Origin: UBA6115 sp050953005
GTDB taxonomy: Bacteria > Bacillota > Clostridia > Christensenellales > Aristaeellaceae
Assembly (NCBI GenBank): GCA_050953005.1
Contig: JBMNLV010000003.1
Span: forward strand, 200,363-264,362
DNA length: 64,000 nt
Reading direction: 5' to 3'
Positions within the stretch are counted from its first letter, which is position 1. Each line of letters opens with the position of its first letter. The position numbers and the translations under genes are program-made. Of this stretch, positions 16,914 through 25,856 are shown in pieces. Under the pieces are notes generated by a model that was not told where the DNA came from, did no database searches, and saw nothing but the letters and a program-made list of their open reading frames with translations.

Positions 16914-17372
16914 ATGGATAAATGGGATCATCGCTTTATGGAGATGGCGCACCTGGTCTCCACCTGGAGCAGCTGTTATACAGAAGGCCGCGCCATTGGC
17001 GCGATCGTTGTCAAGGACAAGCGTGTGATGACCACCGGCTACAACGGCGCGCCAGCCGGCATTAAAACCTGTAAAGATAAGGGCAATTGCCTGCGCAGGG
17101 AGCTGAACATTGCCTCGGGCACGCGCGCTGAAATCTGTTATGCCGTCCATGCAGAGCAAAACGCGGTCGTCCAAGCCGCTAAACTTGGAATATCCATCGA
17201 TGGGGCTACGCTGTATTGCACCCATCAGCCCTGCTCGGTATGCGCCAAGATCATCATCAATGCTGGCATCCGACGCATCGTGTATGCACAGGGTTACCCG
17301 GATCCCTTTGCGCTGGACCTGTTCAGCGAGGCAGGCGTGACACTTGAGAAATACGAGGCGCATGATCAATGA
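16914..17372 (+). CDS. Deoxycytidylate deaminase (ComEB-type)
   Basis: A 152-aa zinc-dependent cytidine/deoxycytidylate deaminase that converts dCMP to dUMP for dTMP synthesis. The zinc site is complete: HAEQNA (His79, Glu81) and PCSVC (Cys107, Cys110). NGAPAG and the Cys-rich insert CKDKGNCLRRE match the dCMP deaminase/ComEB group. The stop overlaps the ATG of the LCP gene (ATGA), so the two are coupled. No competence genes flank it. Confidence 0.92.
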   Translation: MDKWDHRFMEMAHLVSTWSSCYTEGRAIGAIVVKDKRVMTTGYNGAPAGIKTCKDKGNCLRRELNIASGTRAEICYAVHAEQNAVVQAAKLGISIDGATLYCTHQPCSVCAKIIINAGIRRIVYAQGYPDPFALDLFSEAGVTLEKYEAHDQ

Positions 17373-18433
17373 AGAAGAAATTATACCGCTGCCTAGCACT
17401 GCTGATGGCCTTACTGTGCCTTCCCCTGCCCTCCCCGGCGCAAAGCGAAAAGGAGTACTTACAAAGTACTATCTCAGTATTAACAGATGATCAAATTCCG
17501 CGTACCCCGTCCGGAGTGCATCACTACCTGCTCATCGGCATGGATAAATGGCAGAACAATCCGGAGAACATGGGCTTCAACGACGGCCTGGTGCTGTTGA
17601 CGATGGATGAACTGTCCGGCCGGATCATGCTGACCTCCTTTATCCGGGATATGCTTGTCATCCGCCCGGACGGCACTCCGGGCAGGATCAACCGCATCAC
17701 CCGTGAATATGGCGTACAGGGGCTGCTGGACACCATCAACCGCCACTTCGGACTGGAAATCCGAAAATACGTGCTGATGGACTGGCGCCACATCATGGAG
17801 ATTGTGGACGCCGCCGGAGGATGCGATGTCTACCTGACCGCGGACGAGGTCAGTTACCTCAAGGGCTGGTCTGTCCCAAAAAACAGCACAACCCCGGTGC
17901 TGTCGCGTGCCGGAAACTATCATCTGAACGGATTTGCCTCGGTCATTTATATGCGCATCCGCAAGCGCCGTGCATCCAACCTGACAGACACGCAGGACTT
18001 TGGACGCACCTACCGCGTGCGCACTGTGCTCAGCAGCCTGGCGGACAACCTGCGTGGTTATGATATGCAGCAGGCGCAGGAGCTGCTCAGCAAGATTTTA
18101 AACATCTGGAACCAACCCTTTGACAAACAGTACACTTACCCGGGCATCCGCAACAATGGGATTTTTACCTTCGGCGTTCCGCCGCGTGACCCGCAAACCA
18201 AGCGCTACGCTACCAATATCTCCATGATGGACCTGATGGATGCCATGCGCGTAGCCTTCCTATTGCGCCACAGCGAGGTTGAGCAATGGCGCCTGCCTGT
18301 GGACGGAACGGTGAAGCTCTATGTCTATGCAGGCGGGGACGGACAATTGATGGATTTTGAGCAAAACCGCCAGCTGCTGCACGACTTTATGTTCCCTGAG
18401 AGCTTTTTGGTGGTTGAGGAGGATGCGCCTTAA
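17369..18433 (+). CDS. LytR-CpsA-Psr (LCP) family protein
   Basis: A 354-aa exported LCP protein with a signal sequence (about 1-25, ending SPAQS). The LCP core has YLLIGMD, the conserved SFIRDMLVIRPDG, RINRITREYGVQGLLDTIN and YMRIRKRRASNLTDTQDFGRTYRVR, including the phosphate-binding arginines. LCP enzymes move undecaprenyl-linked glycopolymers onto peptidoglycan at the outer membrane face. Unusually, the N-terminus looks like a cleavable signal rather than the long membrane anchor of many LCP proteins. It overlaps the deaminase stop by 4 bp. Confidence 0.92.
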   Translation: MKKKLYRCLALLMALLCLPLPSPAQSEKEYLQSTISVLTDDQIPRTPSGVHHYLLIGMDKWQNNPENMGFNDGLVLLTMDELSGRIMLTSFIRDMLVIRPDGTPGRINRITREYGVQGLLDTINRHFGLEIRKYVLMDWRHIMEIVDAAGGCDVYLTADEVSYLKGWSVPKNSTTPVLSRAGNYHLNGFASVIYMRIRKRRASNLTDTQDFGRTYRVRTVLSSLADNLRGYDMQQAQELLSKILNIWNQPFDKQYTYPGIRNNGIFTFGVPPRDPQTKRYATNISMMDLMDAMRVAFLLRHSEVEQWRLPVDGTVKLYVYAGGDGQLMDFEQNRQLLHDFMFPESFLVVEEDAP

Positions 18434-18488
18434 ACGCCGCACTCTTAAAAGGATCCGAAATCAGTATGATGAAAGCAGGAGATAAGCA

Positions 18489-19013
18489 TTGGAACGAACA
18501 AATCAAGCGCTGAGCAATCCGCTCAAAAAGACCATGGTCATGGCGCTGATGGTGGCTTTGAGCATCGTTCTGGAACGCTTTTTAGGATACAACGACCGGG
18601 TATTGAGCGTATCCTTTTCCTATTTGCCAATTGCGCTGACGGGCATGCTGTTCGGCCCCATCCCCGCCGCCGCGGTCAGCGGCCTCGCGGACGCTTTGGG
18701 CGCCCTGATGTTCCCGTCAGGCCCCTTTGACATCCGCTTTACCCTGATCGCGCTGGTCAAGGGCGCGCTTTACGGGGTGTTCCTGTACGGTGTGCAAGGT
18801 AACCGCTACCGTATTATCCTGGCACAGGTGCTGGTCACGCTGATCGCTCACCTGACGCTGAATACCTTGGTCATTTCAACCATTATTGGTAAGGGTTTTT
18901 TCGTTATACTGCCGCTCAGGCTGGTCAAGAACCTGCTTTTCCTGCCGATTGAGGTGCTGACCCTGATAAAAATGTACGACTATCGTACCGCTTTCGAACG
19001 GATGGTTAAATGA
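18489..19013 (+). CDS. folT: ECF transporter S-component, folate family (FolT-like)
   Basis: A 174-aa membrane protein with five to six hydrophobic segments. The motif FLGYNDRVLSVSFSYLPIALTGMLFGP and DALGALMFPSGPFDIRFTL are characteristic of folate ECF S-components, which bind the vitamin and pair with a shared EcfAAT energising module. No ecfA or ecfT genes are in the window, as expected for group II ECF systems. The start is TTG at 18489 with GCAGGAG 8 bp upstream. No THF riboswitch is visible upstream. It overlaps the nth start by 4 bp. Confidence 0.9.
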   Translation: MERTNQALSNPLKKTMVMALMVALSIVLERFLGYNDRVLSVSFSYLPIALTGMLFGPIPAAAVSGLADALGALMFPSGPFDIRFTLIALVKGALYGVFLYGVQGNRYRIILAQVLVTLIAHLTLNTLVISTIIGKGFFVILPLRLVKNLLFLPIEVLTLIKMYDYRTAFERMVK

Positions 19014-19660
19014 CTAAAGCTCAAAAAACCCAAGCCATTCTTGAGGCCCTGGAAGCCTTGTATCCGGACGCCGGGCCGGAACTGCATTTTACCAACCCGT
19101 ACGAAACGCTGGTAGCCACCATGCTGTCCGCGCAATCCACCGATGTGCAGGTCAACAAGGTAACACCGGCTGTTTTCCGTGATTTTCCCACCGTGGCGGA
19201 CATGGCTGCCACTACACCCGAAATCCTCCTGCCCTATGTGCGCTCCTGCGGGTTTCGTTCCAAAGCCACCAACATTGTGCTGGCTGCGCGGGATATCATG
19301 GAGCGTTTTGACGGAAAGGTTCCAGGCACCCTGGAAGAGCTGACCAGCTTGAAGGGCGTGGGGCGAAAAACAGCCAACGTGGTTCTGGCCAACGCTTTTG
19401 GAGTGCCCGCGATGGCTGTGGATACGCATGTCTTCCGCGTCTCCAACCGCCTGGGTCTGGCACAAGCCAGCAATGTTGAAAGAACTGAACAGCAGCTGAT
19501 GAAAGCCATCCCAAAACATCTCTGGAACAAGGCGCATCACTGGCTGATATTCCATGGCAGGCGCGTATGCAAGGCTCAGCGTCCGCTGTGCGCTTCCTGC
19601 GGGTTGAACAACCTGTGCGCTCACCCGCAGATCGAGAAAGAACAAAAAGCAAGCAGGTAA
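19010..19660 (+). CDS. nth: Endonuclease III
   Basis: A 216-aa base-excision glycosylase/AP lyase for oxidised pyrimidines. The helix-hairpin-helix LKGVGRKTANVVL carries catalytic Lys120, followed by Asp138 in VDTH, the same positions as in E. coli Nth. The C-terminal [4Fe-4S] ligands are Cys187, Cys194, Cys197 and Cys203. The start ATG overlaps the folT stop (ATGA). Confidence 0.97.
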   Translation: MTKAQKTQAILEALEALYPDAGPELHFTNPYETLVATMLSAQSTDVQVNKVTPAVFRDFPTVADMAATTPEILLPYVRSCGFRSKATNIVLAARDIMERFDGKVPGTLEELTSLKGVGRKTANVVLANAFGVPAMAVDTHVFRVSNRLGLAQASNVERTEQQLMKAIPKHLWNKAHHWLIFHGRRVCKAQRPLCASCGLNNLCAHPQIEKEQKASR

Positions 19661-19675
19661 AGAGGTCACCAATAC

Positions 19676-21451
19676 ATGGAGATGTTTCACGATTCCAGAC
19701 ATCCTGAGTGCCGCCAGCCCCTGGGCGCTGTCACCCCCGGCAGCCAGGTCCGTATCCGGCTGATGATCCAAGGCTATGCCGACAGGGTAACACTGCGCTA
19801 CTGGAACAGCCAGGAACAGCTGATCGCGATGGACAAGCTGCCCCACGGTGCGTATGAGACCGTGATTCGTATGCCCGACCATCCCTGCCTGGTCTGGTAT
19901 GATTTCAAGGCCCTGGATGAGCGGGGGCACTGGCTGTATTACGGCAACGCCAAGGACAAATTGGGCGGTATCGGTGCCCATTATCAGGACCCGCCACCCG
20001 CCTATCAGATCACAGTGTATGACCCGGCTTTCAGCCCGCCCGCATTCCTGCGCGAAGGCATTATGTACCAGATTTTCCCTGACCGCTTTCACCGCAGCAA
20101 AATGCCTGTATCCGAGCGCAGTGACAGGGTGCTGCACAGCGAATGGGATGAGCCGCCGTATTTAAACGCCGATGAAAGAAGCGGTGACAACTGGGCGCTG
20201 GATTTTTTCGGCGGCGATTTGGAAGGCATCCGTCAAAAACTGCCCTATCTGAAAGACCTGGGAATCACCATCCTTTACCTCAACCCGATTTTTCAGGCGC
20301 GCACCAACCACCGCTATGACACGGGCGATTACATGAAAATCGATCCGCTGCTGGGCGATGAGGAGGATTTCAAGCGGCTGTGTGCGGATGCCCGGCAGCA
20401 AGGCATTCGCGTGCTGCTTGATGGCGTGTTCAGCCACACGGGCGAAGACAGCCTGTACTTCAACCGCTACGGCAACTATCCTTCCCTTGGCGCGTACCAA
20501 AGCAAGGAATCCCCTTTTTATAACTGGTATCACTTCCGGAAGCACCCGGATGATTACGCAGCCTGGTGGGGCATCCCAACGTTGCCGGAGCTAAACAAGG
20601 CAGACGCCAGCTACCGCCATTTCGTGATGGGGCCTGCCGGAGTGGCGCGGCACTGGCTCAAAGCGGGCGCCTGCGGCTGGCGTTTGGACGTGGCGGATGA
20701 GTTGCCCATGGATTTCCTGCGCGAGTTGCGCCAAGCTGTGCGCAGGGAGTCAGAGGACGCTGTGCTGCTGGGCGAGGTCTGGGAAGATGCCAGCAACAAA
20801 ATCGCCTATGGTCATATGCGCAGTTACGTGCTGGGAGATACGCTGGACAGCGTGATGAACTATCCGCTGCGCGATGTGCTCATCCGTTTCCTGTCCCATG
20901 AGCTGCCTGCCGCGCGTGTGGTGCGGCAGATACGTTCCCTGCAAGAGAATTATCCGCCGCCATTTTTCTACTCGCTGATGAACCTGCTGGGCAGCCATGA
21001 CCGGGCACGGCTGCACAACCTGCTGGTCAAGCAGGACTATGCCCACCTGCCCAGCGCGCAGCGTCGGGGGCTTGAAATGGACAAGCACCTCAAGGAACTG
21101 GCCACATCACGTTTTTGCATGATGGTCAGCCTGATCAATGCCCTGCCGGGTATGCCTAGCATGTATTATGGTGATGAAGCGGGGATGGAGGGAGCCGCTG
21201 ACCCATTTTGCCGCGGTACTTTTCCATGGGGCAAGGAGGACAAAGCCACGCAGGACTTCGTGCGCGAAGCCTTCCGTCTGCGCAGGACCAGGCCTGTATT
21301 AACCCGCGGTTTCCTGGAACTGGCCTGCGAGGGGGAGGATGCGCTTGTCATCCACCGCTATGCCAAGGATGGCCTGGACGTGTTTGGCCAGCCGCTGGAT
21401 GACGCGCCCTACACGCTTTACCTGCGCCGGGATGCCCTGCGCCTCCGTTAA
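19676..21451 (+). CDS. GH13 alpha-amylase-family glycosidase (neopullulanase/cyclomaltodextrinase-like)
   Basis: A 591-aa cytoplasmic GH13 enzyme: an N-terminal beta-sandwich (1-110), then the catalytic barrel. Conserved regions are DGVFSHTG, GWRLDVADE (nucleophile Asp338), LLGEVWED (acid/base Glu367) and NLLGSHDRAR (Asp442), so it should be active. The N-domain and YQIFPDRF segment point to neopullulanase/cyclomaltodextrinase-type enzymes, which degrade imported maltodextrins. There is no signal peptide. It follows nth by 15 bp. No sugar transporter is adjacent, and the C-terminal beta domain looks short. Confidence 0.92.
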   Translation: MEMFHDSRHPECRQPLGAVTPGSQVRIRLMIQGYADRVTLRYWNSQEQLIAMDKLPHGAYETVIRMPDHPCLVWYDFKALDERGHWLYYGNAKDKLGGIGAHYQDPPPAYQITVYDPAFSPPAFLREGIMYQIFPDRFHRSKMPVSERSDRVLHSEWDEPPYLNADERSGDNWALDFFGGDLEGIRQKLPYLKDLGITILYLNPIFQARTNHRYDTGDYMKIDPLLGDEEDFKRLCADARQQGIRVLLDGVFSHTGEDSLYFNRYGNYPSLGAYQSKESPFYNWYHFRKHPDDYAAWWGIPTLPELNKADASYRHFVMGPAGVARHWLKAGACGWRLDVADELPMDFLRELRQAVRRESEDAVLLGEVWEDASNKIAYGHMRSYVLGDTLDSVMNYPLRDVLIRFLSHELPAARVVRQIRSLQENYPPPFFYSLMNLLGSHDRARLHNLLVKQDYAHLPSAQRRGLEMDKHLKELATSRFCMMVSLINALPGMPSMYYGDEAGMEGAADPFCRGTFPWGKEDKATQDFVREAFRLRRTRPVLTRGFLELACEGEDALVIHRYAKDGLDVFGQPLDDAPYTLYLRRDALRLR

Positions 21452-21492
21452 AGCAAAAAGAAAGACTATTTTCATCTTTTTGTAATATTTTG

Positions 21493-21521
21493 TTGACAAA
21501 TTGTGGGCTTTGGCCTACGAT
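21493..21521 (+). promoter_or_regulatory. Promoter of the multi-repeat wall protein
   Basis: TTGACA (21493-21498), a 17-bp spacer and TACGAT (21516-21521). It lies 35 bp upstream of the chosen ATG. Confidence 0.75.
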
Positions 21522-21556
21522 AGTTGCTGAATATGAACCTTAAAATGGAGGTAGTC

Positions 21557-24475
21557 ATGAACGGACGACAAAGACATGGGGCGCTGTGCCTGGCGGTGGT
21601 CATGATGCTGCTGTTTGCTCAAACCGCCATGGGTGAAGCCTTCCCCTATGTCGCTTTTGCGACAGATTCCGTTCGCCTCAGAAGCAAGCCCTCCTCCAGT
21701 GGCGAAATCCTGGCGGTCATCCGCCAGGGAGATGCCGTACTGATAACAGGCAGTGATGGAAATTATAAAATTGTGGAATATGAAGGCCACAAGGGCTATG
21801 TGGTCTCCGCCTTTCTGGGCCAGGCGCCGGAACTGGCAGCATCTGAAGACAAGGTCGCCCCGGAGATAGCCGCCAACTACCAGCTGCTCTCCAGCGGCAG
21901 CAGCGGTCCCCGGGTCAAAGCGCTTCAGCAGGCGCTTGAGGAGTTAGGGTTTTATACCATTGCCATAGACAGCAAATACGGCACAGGCACAGCCAAAGCT
22001 GTGAGCAGTTTCCAACAAAAAAACGCTTTGCCTCAAACCGGCAACGCTGACGCGGCCACCCAGCACTTACTGTTTGAGGGTATGCCCAGGAACAGCCGGG
22101 GTGTACAAACCGACATCAAAACTTTACCCCCTATCCCGGGCTATACCATTCGTCCGGGCGATCGCGGGGATGCTGTGGTCGAGGTTCAGCAGGGACTGAC
22201 CACCTTGAAATACTATACCGGCACCATTGACGGCATCTACGGCTCAGGCAGCCAGGCCGCGGTCAAAGCGCTTCAAAAGGACAGCCGCCTCAAGCAGGAT
22301 GGTATTGTCGGAACAAAAACCTTTGTCGCGCTCGCTGCTGCGCTTCAGGCTGCTCAGTCCTCTGGTACCATCCAACCGGACAGCTCAACCACAGCGCCCA
22401 TTCCGACGGACACGCCCAGCGTCTATGTCGAGCCTCCTCTGCCTGAAGCGGTTTACCCGTACAACACCACAGCCGCAGCTTCCGTCAACCTGCGCAAGCG
22501 TGCCAACCTCTCCTCCATGCGTATCATGACCGTACCTGAAGGCGCTACAGTGGAAGTGCTGGAGGATGCCGGTAATTACCTGAAAATCAACTACCGCAAA
22601 TATACCGGCTACGTAGCCAAGGAGTTTATCAACATCCCCGAGCAGTATCTGGACGGCAAGGTGCTGGATATCAACCAGAATGCACGGATTAATTACCAGA
22701 CACTGGCTCCCGGGGCAGAAGGCCGCGCGGTGCGCGCCCTGCAGCACGCTCTGGCTGAACATGGCTTTTACACCGGCGGTATCGACGGCAAGTTCGGTTC
22801 AGGCACCACAGCGGCCGTCAAGGCTTTGCAGAAGAAAAACGGCCTGCGGGAAACCGGTATTGTCCTGCCTGAACTGCAGCAGCTCATCTTTGAAAAACGC
22901 GTACGCAACAGCAAAAACAAGCTGGTCTACTCCAAGACCCTGCCTCCGCTGGATGGTCTGGTCATGCAGCAGGGTGATTATGGCGACGCCGTATACGAGC
23001 TCAATCAGATGCTGCTGGAAAGCGGCCACTATGACAGCACTATAGGCTATGAATTTACAAAGGCGACCACCAATGCGGTACGCGCTTTCCAAAAGGATCA
23101 TAAAATCAAAGTCACCGGCAAGGTGGATGCTTTTACTTTGCTGGCGTTACGCACCGCGATCAAGGCTCAGAGCAAGACGGATACGCAGCCGGTAATCACG
23201 TCCGAACCGCTTACCCAGGACAATGTTGTCATCATCCGGGATGGAACCTCAGGGCTTGCGGTCACCCGCTTACAGCAGCGACTGGTGGAATTAAAGTACT
23301 ACAACATTACACCGGACGGCGTCTTCAACAGTGATGATGTGGTTGCGCTACGCCATTTCCAGCGGGTCAACAACCTGCCAGTAACCGGCGTTGCCGACCT
23401 GGCCACCCAGCAGACATTGTATACCGGCTATGCCATTGGCGCAGATGCCTTGGTCAACCAGCCGGTCGTAACCCCCTCGCCCGCGGGATCATTAAAAATC
23501 GGAGCGACAGGTGAAGATGTGCGTGCGATGCAATCCCGGCTCATCACTCTTAATTACCTGACCGGACGCGCTGATGGTATCTTTGGCACACAAACCGCCG
23601 CTGCCGTCACCGCTTTTCAGCGGGCCAACAGCTTAAAACAGGACGGAATCGCCGGTACGCAAACACTGGGTGTGCTTTACAGCGTGAACGCTGTTGCCAA
23701 CAAACCCGTTTCGACCCCGTCTCCTGAGAAAGCCCCGGCCACCGCAGAGGAAACCCTTCAAGTGGGCAGCACGGGCAGCGCGGTCATATCTTTGCAAAAC
23801 AGGCTCATTGAGCTTAAATACCTGACAGGCGCCGCGGATGGCATCTATGGACCGCGTACTTTCCTGGCAGTCAAGGAGTTCCAGCAAAAGAACAGCCTCA
23901 AGGCGGATGGCATTGCCGGTAAGTTAACACAGGCCAAACTGGCCTCCTCCTCCGCGGTAGGCAATCACCTGCCGGCGTCGCAGCCCGCCGCACCCGCATT
24001 GCCCTCAACCCCGTCAACATCGACTTTCAAAGCCCCCAAGGCCAGCGAGGTGCGCTACGCCAACTGGTATACCGAGATCCGTCCCATTGCTTCCAAACTG
24101 CGCAACGTAACCATCTATGACTTCATGTCCGGAAAGCACTACGAATTCAGATTTTTCTCCCTGGGCAAACACGCTGACGGCGCTACACTGACCGCTGCGG
24201 ACACCGCGGTCATGAACAGCGCGCTGGGTGAAAAGAACTGGACGCCACGTCCGGTATGGGTCATTTTCAGCGACGGGCGGGTCTATATGGCCTCCACCCA
24301 CAGCCACCCGCATGCAAACGACTATATCAGCGACAACGACCTCGTTGGCCATCTGTGCGTCCACTTCCCGCGCGATATGGAAGAGGCTGCCCAGACAGGT
24401 CCTTACGCCGTTTCTCATCAAAACGCCATCCTGGCCGGCTGGGACCTGACCCAGAACATGGCGCGGACACAGTGA
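21557..24475 (+). CDS. Secreted multi-domain SH3/peptidoglycan-binding protein with an unclassified C-terminal domain
   Basis: A 972-aa exported protein with signal peptide (about 1-26, ending TAMG). In order: SH3 (30-85), peptidoglycan-binding repeats 1 and 2 (108-173, 195-265), a second SH3 (303-363), five more PG-binding repeats (about 378-441, 470-535, 555-623, 645-708, 733-796), a Pro/Ser linker and a C-terminal domain (825-971). That last domain has the conserved-looking THSHPHAND and GHLCVHFPRD segments and YAVSHQNAI. The closely placed His, Asp and Cys suggest metal binding or a wall-hydrolase/transpeptidase role, but I do not recognise the family. ATG at 21557 has GGAGG 5 bp upstream; an earlier in-frame TTG lies almost on the promoter. 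Confidence 0.85.
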   Translation: MNGRQRHGALCLAVVMMLLFAQTAMGEAFPYVAFATDSVRLRSKPSSSGEILAVIRQGDAVLITGSDGNYKIVEYEGHKGYVVSAFLGQAPELAASEDKVAPEIAANYQLLSSGSSGPRVKALQQALEELGFYTIAIDSKYGTGTAKAVSSFQQKNALPQTGNADAATQHLLFEGMPRNSRGVQTDIKTLPPIPGYTIRPGDRGDAVVEVQQGLTTLKYYTGTIDGIYGSGSQAAVKALQKDSRLKQDGIVGTKTFVALAAALQAAQSSGTIQPDSSTTAPIPTDTPSVYVEPPLPEAVYPYNTTAAASVNLRKRANLSSMRIMTVPEGATVEVLEDAGNYLKINYRKYTGYVAKEFINIPEQYLDGKVLDINQNARINYQTLAPGAEGRAVRALQHALAEHGFYTGGIDGKFGSGTTAAVKALQKKNGLRETGIVLPELQQLIFEKRVRNSKNKLVYSKTLPPLDGLVMQQGDYGDAVYELNQMLLESGHYDSTIGYEFTKATTNAVRAFQKDHKIKVTGKVDAFTLLALRTAIKAQSKTDTQPVITSEPLTQDNVVIIRDGTSGLAVTRLQQRLVELKYYNITPDGVFNSDDVVALRHFQRVNNLPVTGVADLATQQTLYTGYAIGADALVNQPVVTPSPAGSLKIGATGEDVRAMQSRLITLNYLTGRADGIFGTQTAAAVTAFQRANSLKQDGIAGTQTLGVLYSVNAVANKPVSTPSPEKAPATAEETLQVGSTGSAVISLQNRLIELKYLTGAADGIYGPRTFLAVKEFQQKNSLKADGIAGKLTQAKLASSSAVGNHLPASQPAAPALPSTPSTSTFKAPKASEVRYANWYTEIRPIASKLRNVTIYDFMSGKHYEFRFFSLGKHADGATLTAADTAVMNSALGEKNWTPRPVWVIFSDGRVYMASTHSHPHANDYISDNDLVGHLCVHFPRDMEEAAQTGPYAVSHQNAILAGWDLTQNMARTQ

Positions 24476-24482
24476 GTCTCCG

Positions 24483-25178
24483 ATGAAAAACAACCGGTTT
24501 ATCTCTATCGCTGTAGATGGCCCGGTCAGCGCCGGAAAATCCACATTGTGCGATGCGCTTGCACGACGGTTAGGCATTGTACACCTGGATACCGGTGCAA
24601 TGTACCGTGCCTTTGGCCTGTATGTTTTACGTCATCAGGACATCTCGCCGGATGACGAAGAATCCCTTGGCCGGCTAATCCGGGAAGGGCACATCAACAT
24701 CAGCGTAACCTTTGAAGGCGGCAGCCAGATAACCTTGCTCAACGGCGAGGACGTCAACAGTCAGCTGCGGGGAGAAGCGGTTGGCGCCGCAGCATCTGCG
24801 GTTTCCAGGTTCCCCGCCGTACGGCGGTATCTGGTCAACCTGCAGCAAGAGCTCGCCAGAGAGCGCAGCCTGCTGATCGACGGACGGGATATCGGTACCG
24901 TTGTTCTGCCGGACGCCGAAGTCAAAATTTTTCTGACAGCCAGCGCGGAGGACCGTGCCTTGCGCCGCTATACCCAGTTGATTGCAGCAGGTTTTGATGT
25001 GGACTATCCCACTGTGCTCAAGGATCTGAAAGCCCGTGACGAACAAGATCAGAACCGTCAGACAGATCCCCTGCGTCCGGCGCAGGACGCTGTTATCCTG
25101 GATACAACGAATTTAGAATTTGAAGAGTCCCTGCAAAAAATGCTGGATATTGTCACAGCGGTTTATGAACAAGACTGA
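24483..25178 (+). CDS. cmk: Cytidylate kinase
   Basis: A 231-aa kinase phosphorylating CMP and dCMP. It has the P-loop VDGPVSAGKSTLCDALARRL, LDTGAMYRA, IDGRDIGTVVLPDA and the LID-like RDEQDQNRQTDPLRPA. Length is family-typical. It begins 7 bp after the wall-protein gene and overlaps plsC. The cmk-plsC-ispH-rpsA order is the common Firmicutes arrangement. Confidence 0.97.
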   Translation: MKNNRFISIAVDGPVSAGKSTLCDALARRLGIVHLDTGAMYRAFGLYVLRHQDISPDDEESLGRLIREGHINISVTFEGGSQITLLNGEDVNSQLRGEAVGAAASAVSRFPAVRRYLVNLQQELARERSLLIDGRDIGTVVLPDAEVKIFLTASAEDRALRRYTQLIAAGFDVDYPTVLKDLKARDEQDQNRQTDPLRPAQDAVILDTTNLEFEESLQKMLDIVTAVYEQD

Positions 25179-25800
25179 GATGAAGTCAACCGGCACGCCG
25201 TTTTACCGTTTCGCGCGGTGTTTGCTGAGCATATTTTCTTTTCTGGTATATCCTTGCAGGCTCATCAACCCCGAACAGGCAAATCTTCAAAAACCGTTCA
25301 TATTGATTTGTAATCACCAAAGCATGATGGATCCGGTTTTGCTGGCAATCAAGCTTCCACAATATGAGATTCATTTTATCGGTAAGCGCGAGATTACCAG
25401 GTTTTTGCCGCTCAAATGGATCGTGGAACGGCTGCACATGATTGCAGTATCGCGCCATATGAGCGATTTGTCCGCCATGCGCGCCGCAGGGACGGTATTA
25501 AAGTCCGGCGACATATTAGGCGTTTTCCCGGAAGGACGGCGCTTTTACGGCCCGGCAATGGAAGAGATGGAGTCCGGTGTCAGCCTTCTTGCCCTGCGGC
25601 ACAAAGTTCCGCTTCTGCCTGTCTACATCACCGGCCGTCCCCGTCCTTTCCGCAGGGTAAACATGGTAATCGCCCCGCCGATCACCGTGAATAACCTGGC
25701 ACAGAATGGCATTGATAAAAGTGTTAGCGAACAGCTCAACGCGCAAATCAAGCAAGTTTATCGCGGCCTTGAGCGTAAGTACAGCAAAAAAACATCTTGA
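25165..25800 (+). CDS. plsC: 1-acyl-sn-glycerol-3-phosphate acyltransferase
   Basis: A membrane-associated acyltransferase of about 211 aa that makes phosphatidic acid from lysophosphatidic acid. The catalytic NHQSMMDP motif (NHxxxxD type) and the substrate motif FPEGRRFY are present, with an N-terminal hydrophobic anchor (CLLSIFSFLVYPC). The start is uncertain: ATG at 25165 overlaps the end of cmk by 14 bp, ATG at 25180 falls just after its stop, and neither has a strong ribosome site. Confidence 0.92.
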   Translation: MNKTEMKSTGTPFYRFARCLLSIFSFLVYPCRLINPEQANLQKPFILICNHQSMMDPVLLAIKLPQYEIHFIGKREITRFLPLKWIVERLHMIAVSRHMSDLSAMRAAGTVLKSGDILGVFPEGRRFYGPAMEEMESGVSLLALRHKVPLLPVYITGRPRPFRRVNMVIAPPITVNNLAQNGIDKSVSEQLNAQIKQVYRGLERKYSKKTS

Positions 25801-25802
25801 CA

Positions 25803-25831
25803 GTGACAAGACTTTCATGTTTGTGTAAAAT
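25803..25831 (+). promoter_or_regulatory. Possible promoter of ispH-rpsA
   Basis: GTGACA (25803-25808), a 17-bp spacer and TAAAAT (25826-25831), 25 bp upstream of the ATG. plsC ends immediately before, so read-through is also likely. Confidence 0.5.
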
Positions 25832-25856
25832 TATGCAATGGGGGTAGTTTATTTTA

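Noticed and set aside
16914..17372. Competence operon suggested by the ComEB-type deaminase
   Set aside because: No comEA or comEC is adjacent; the protein is adequately explained as a dCMP deaminase.
18434..18488. Possible THF riboswitch before the folate transporter gene
   Set aside because: The gap is only 55 bp and contains none of the conserved THF-riboswitch pairing elements.
18980..20137. 385-codon minus-strand frame opposite nth and the GH13 gene
   Set aside because: Both sense genes are certain with catalytic residues in place; the antisense frame is a by-product of codon bias.
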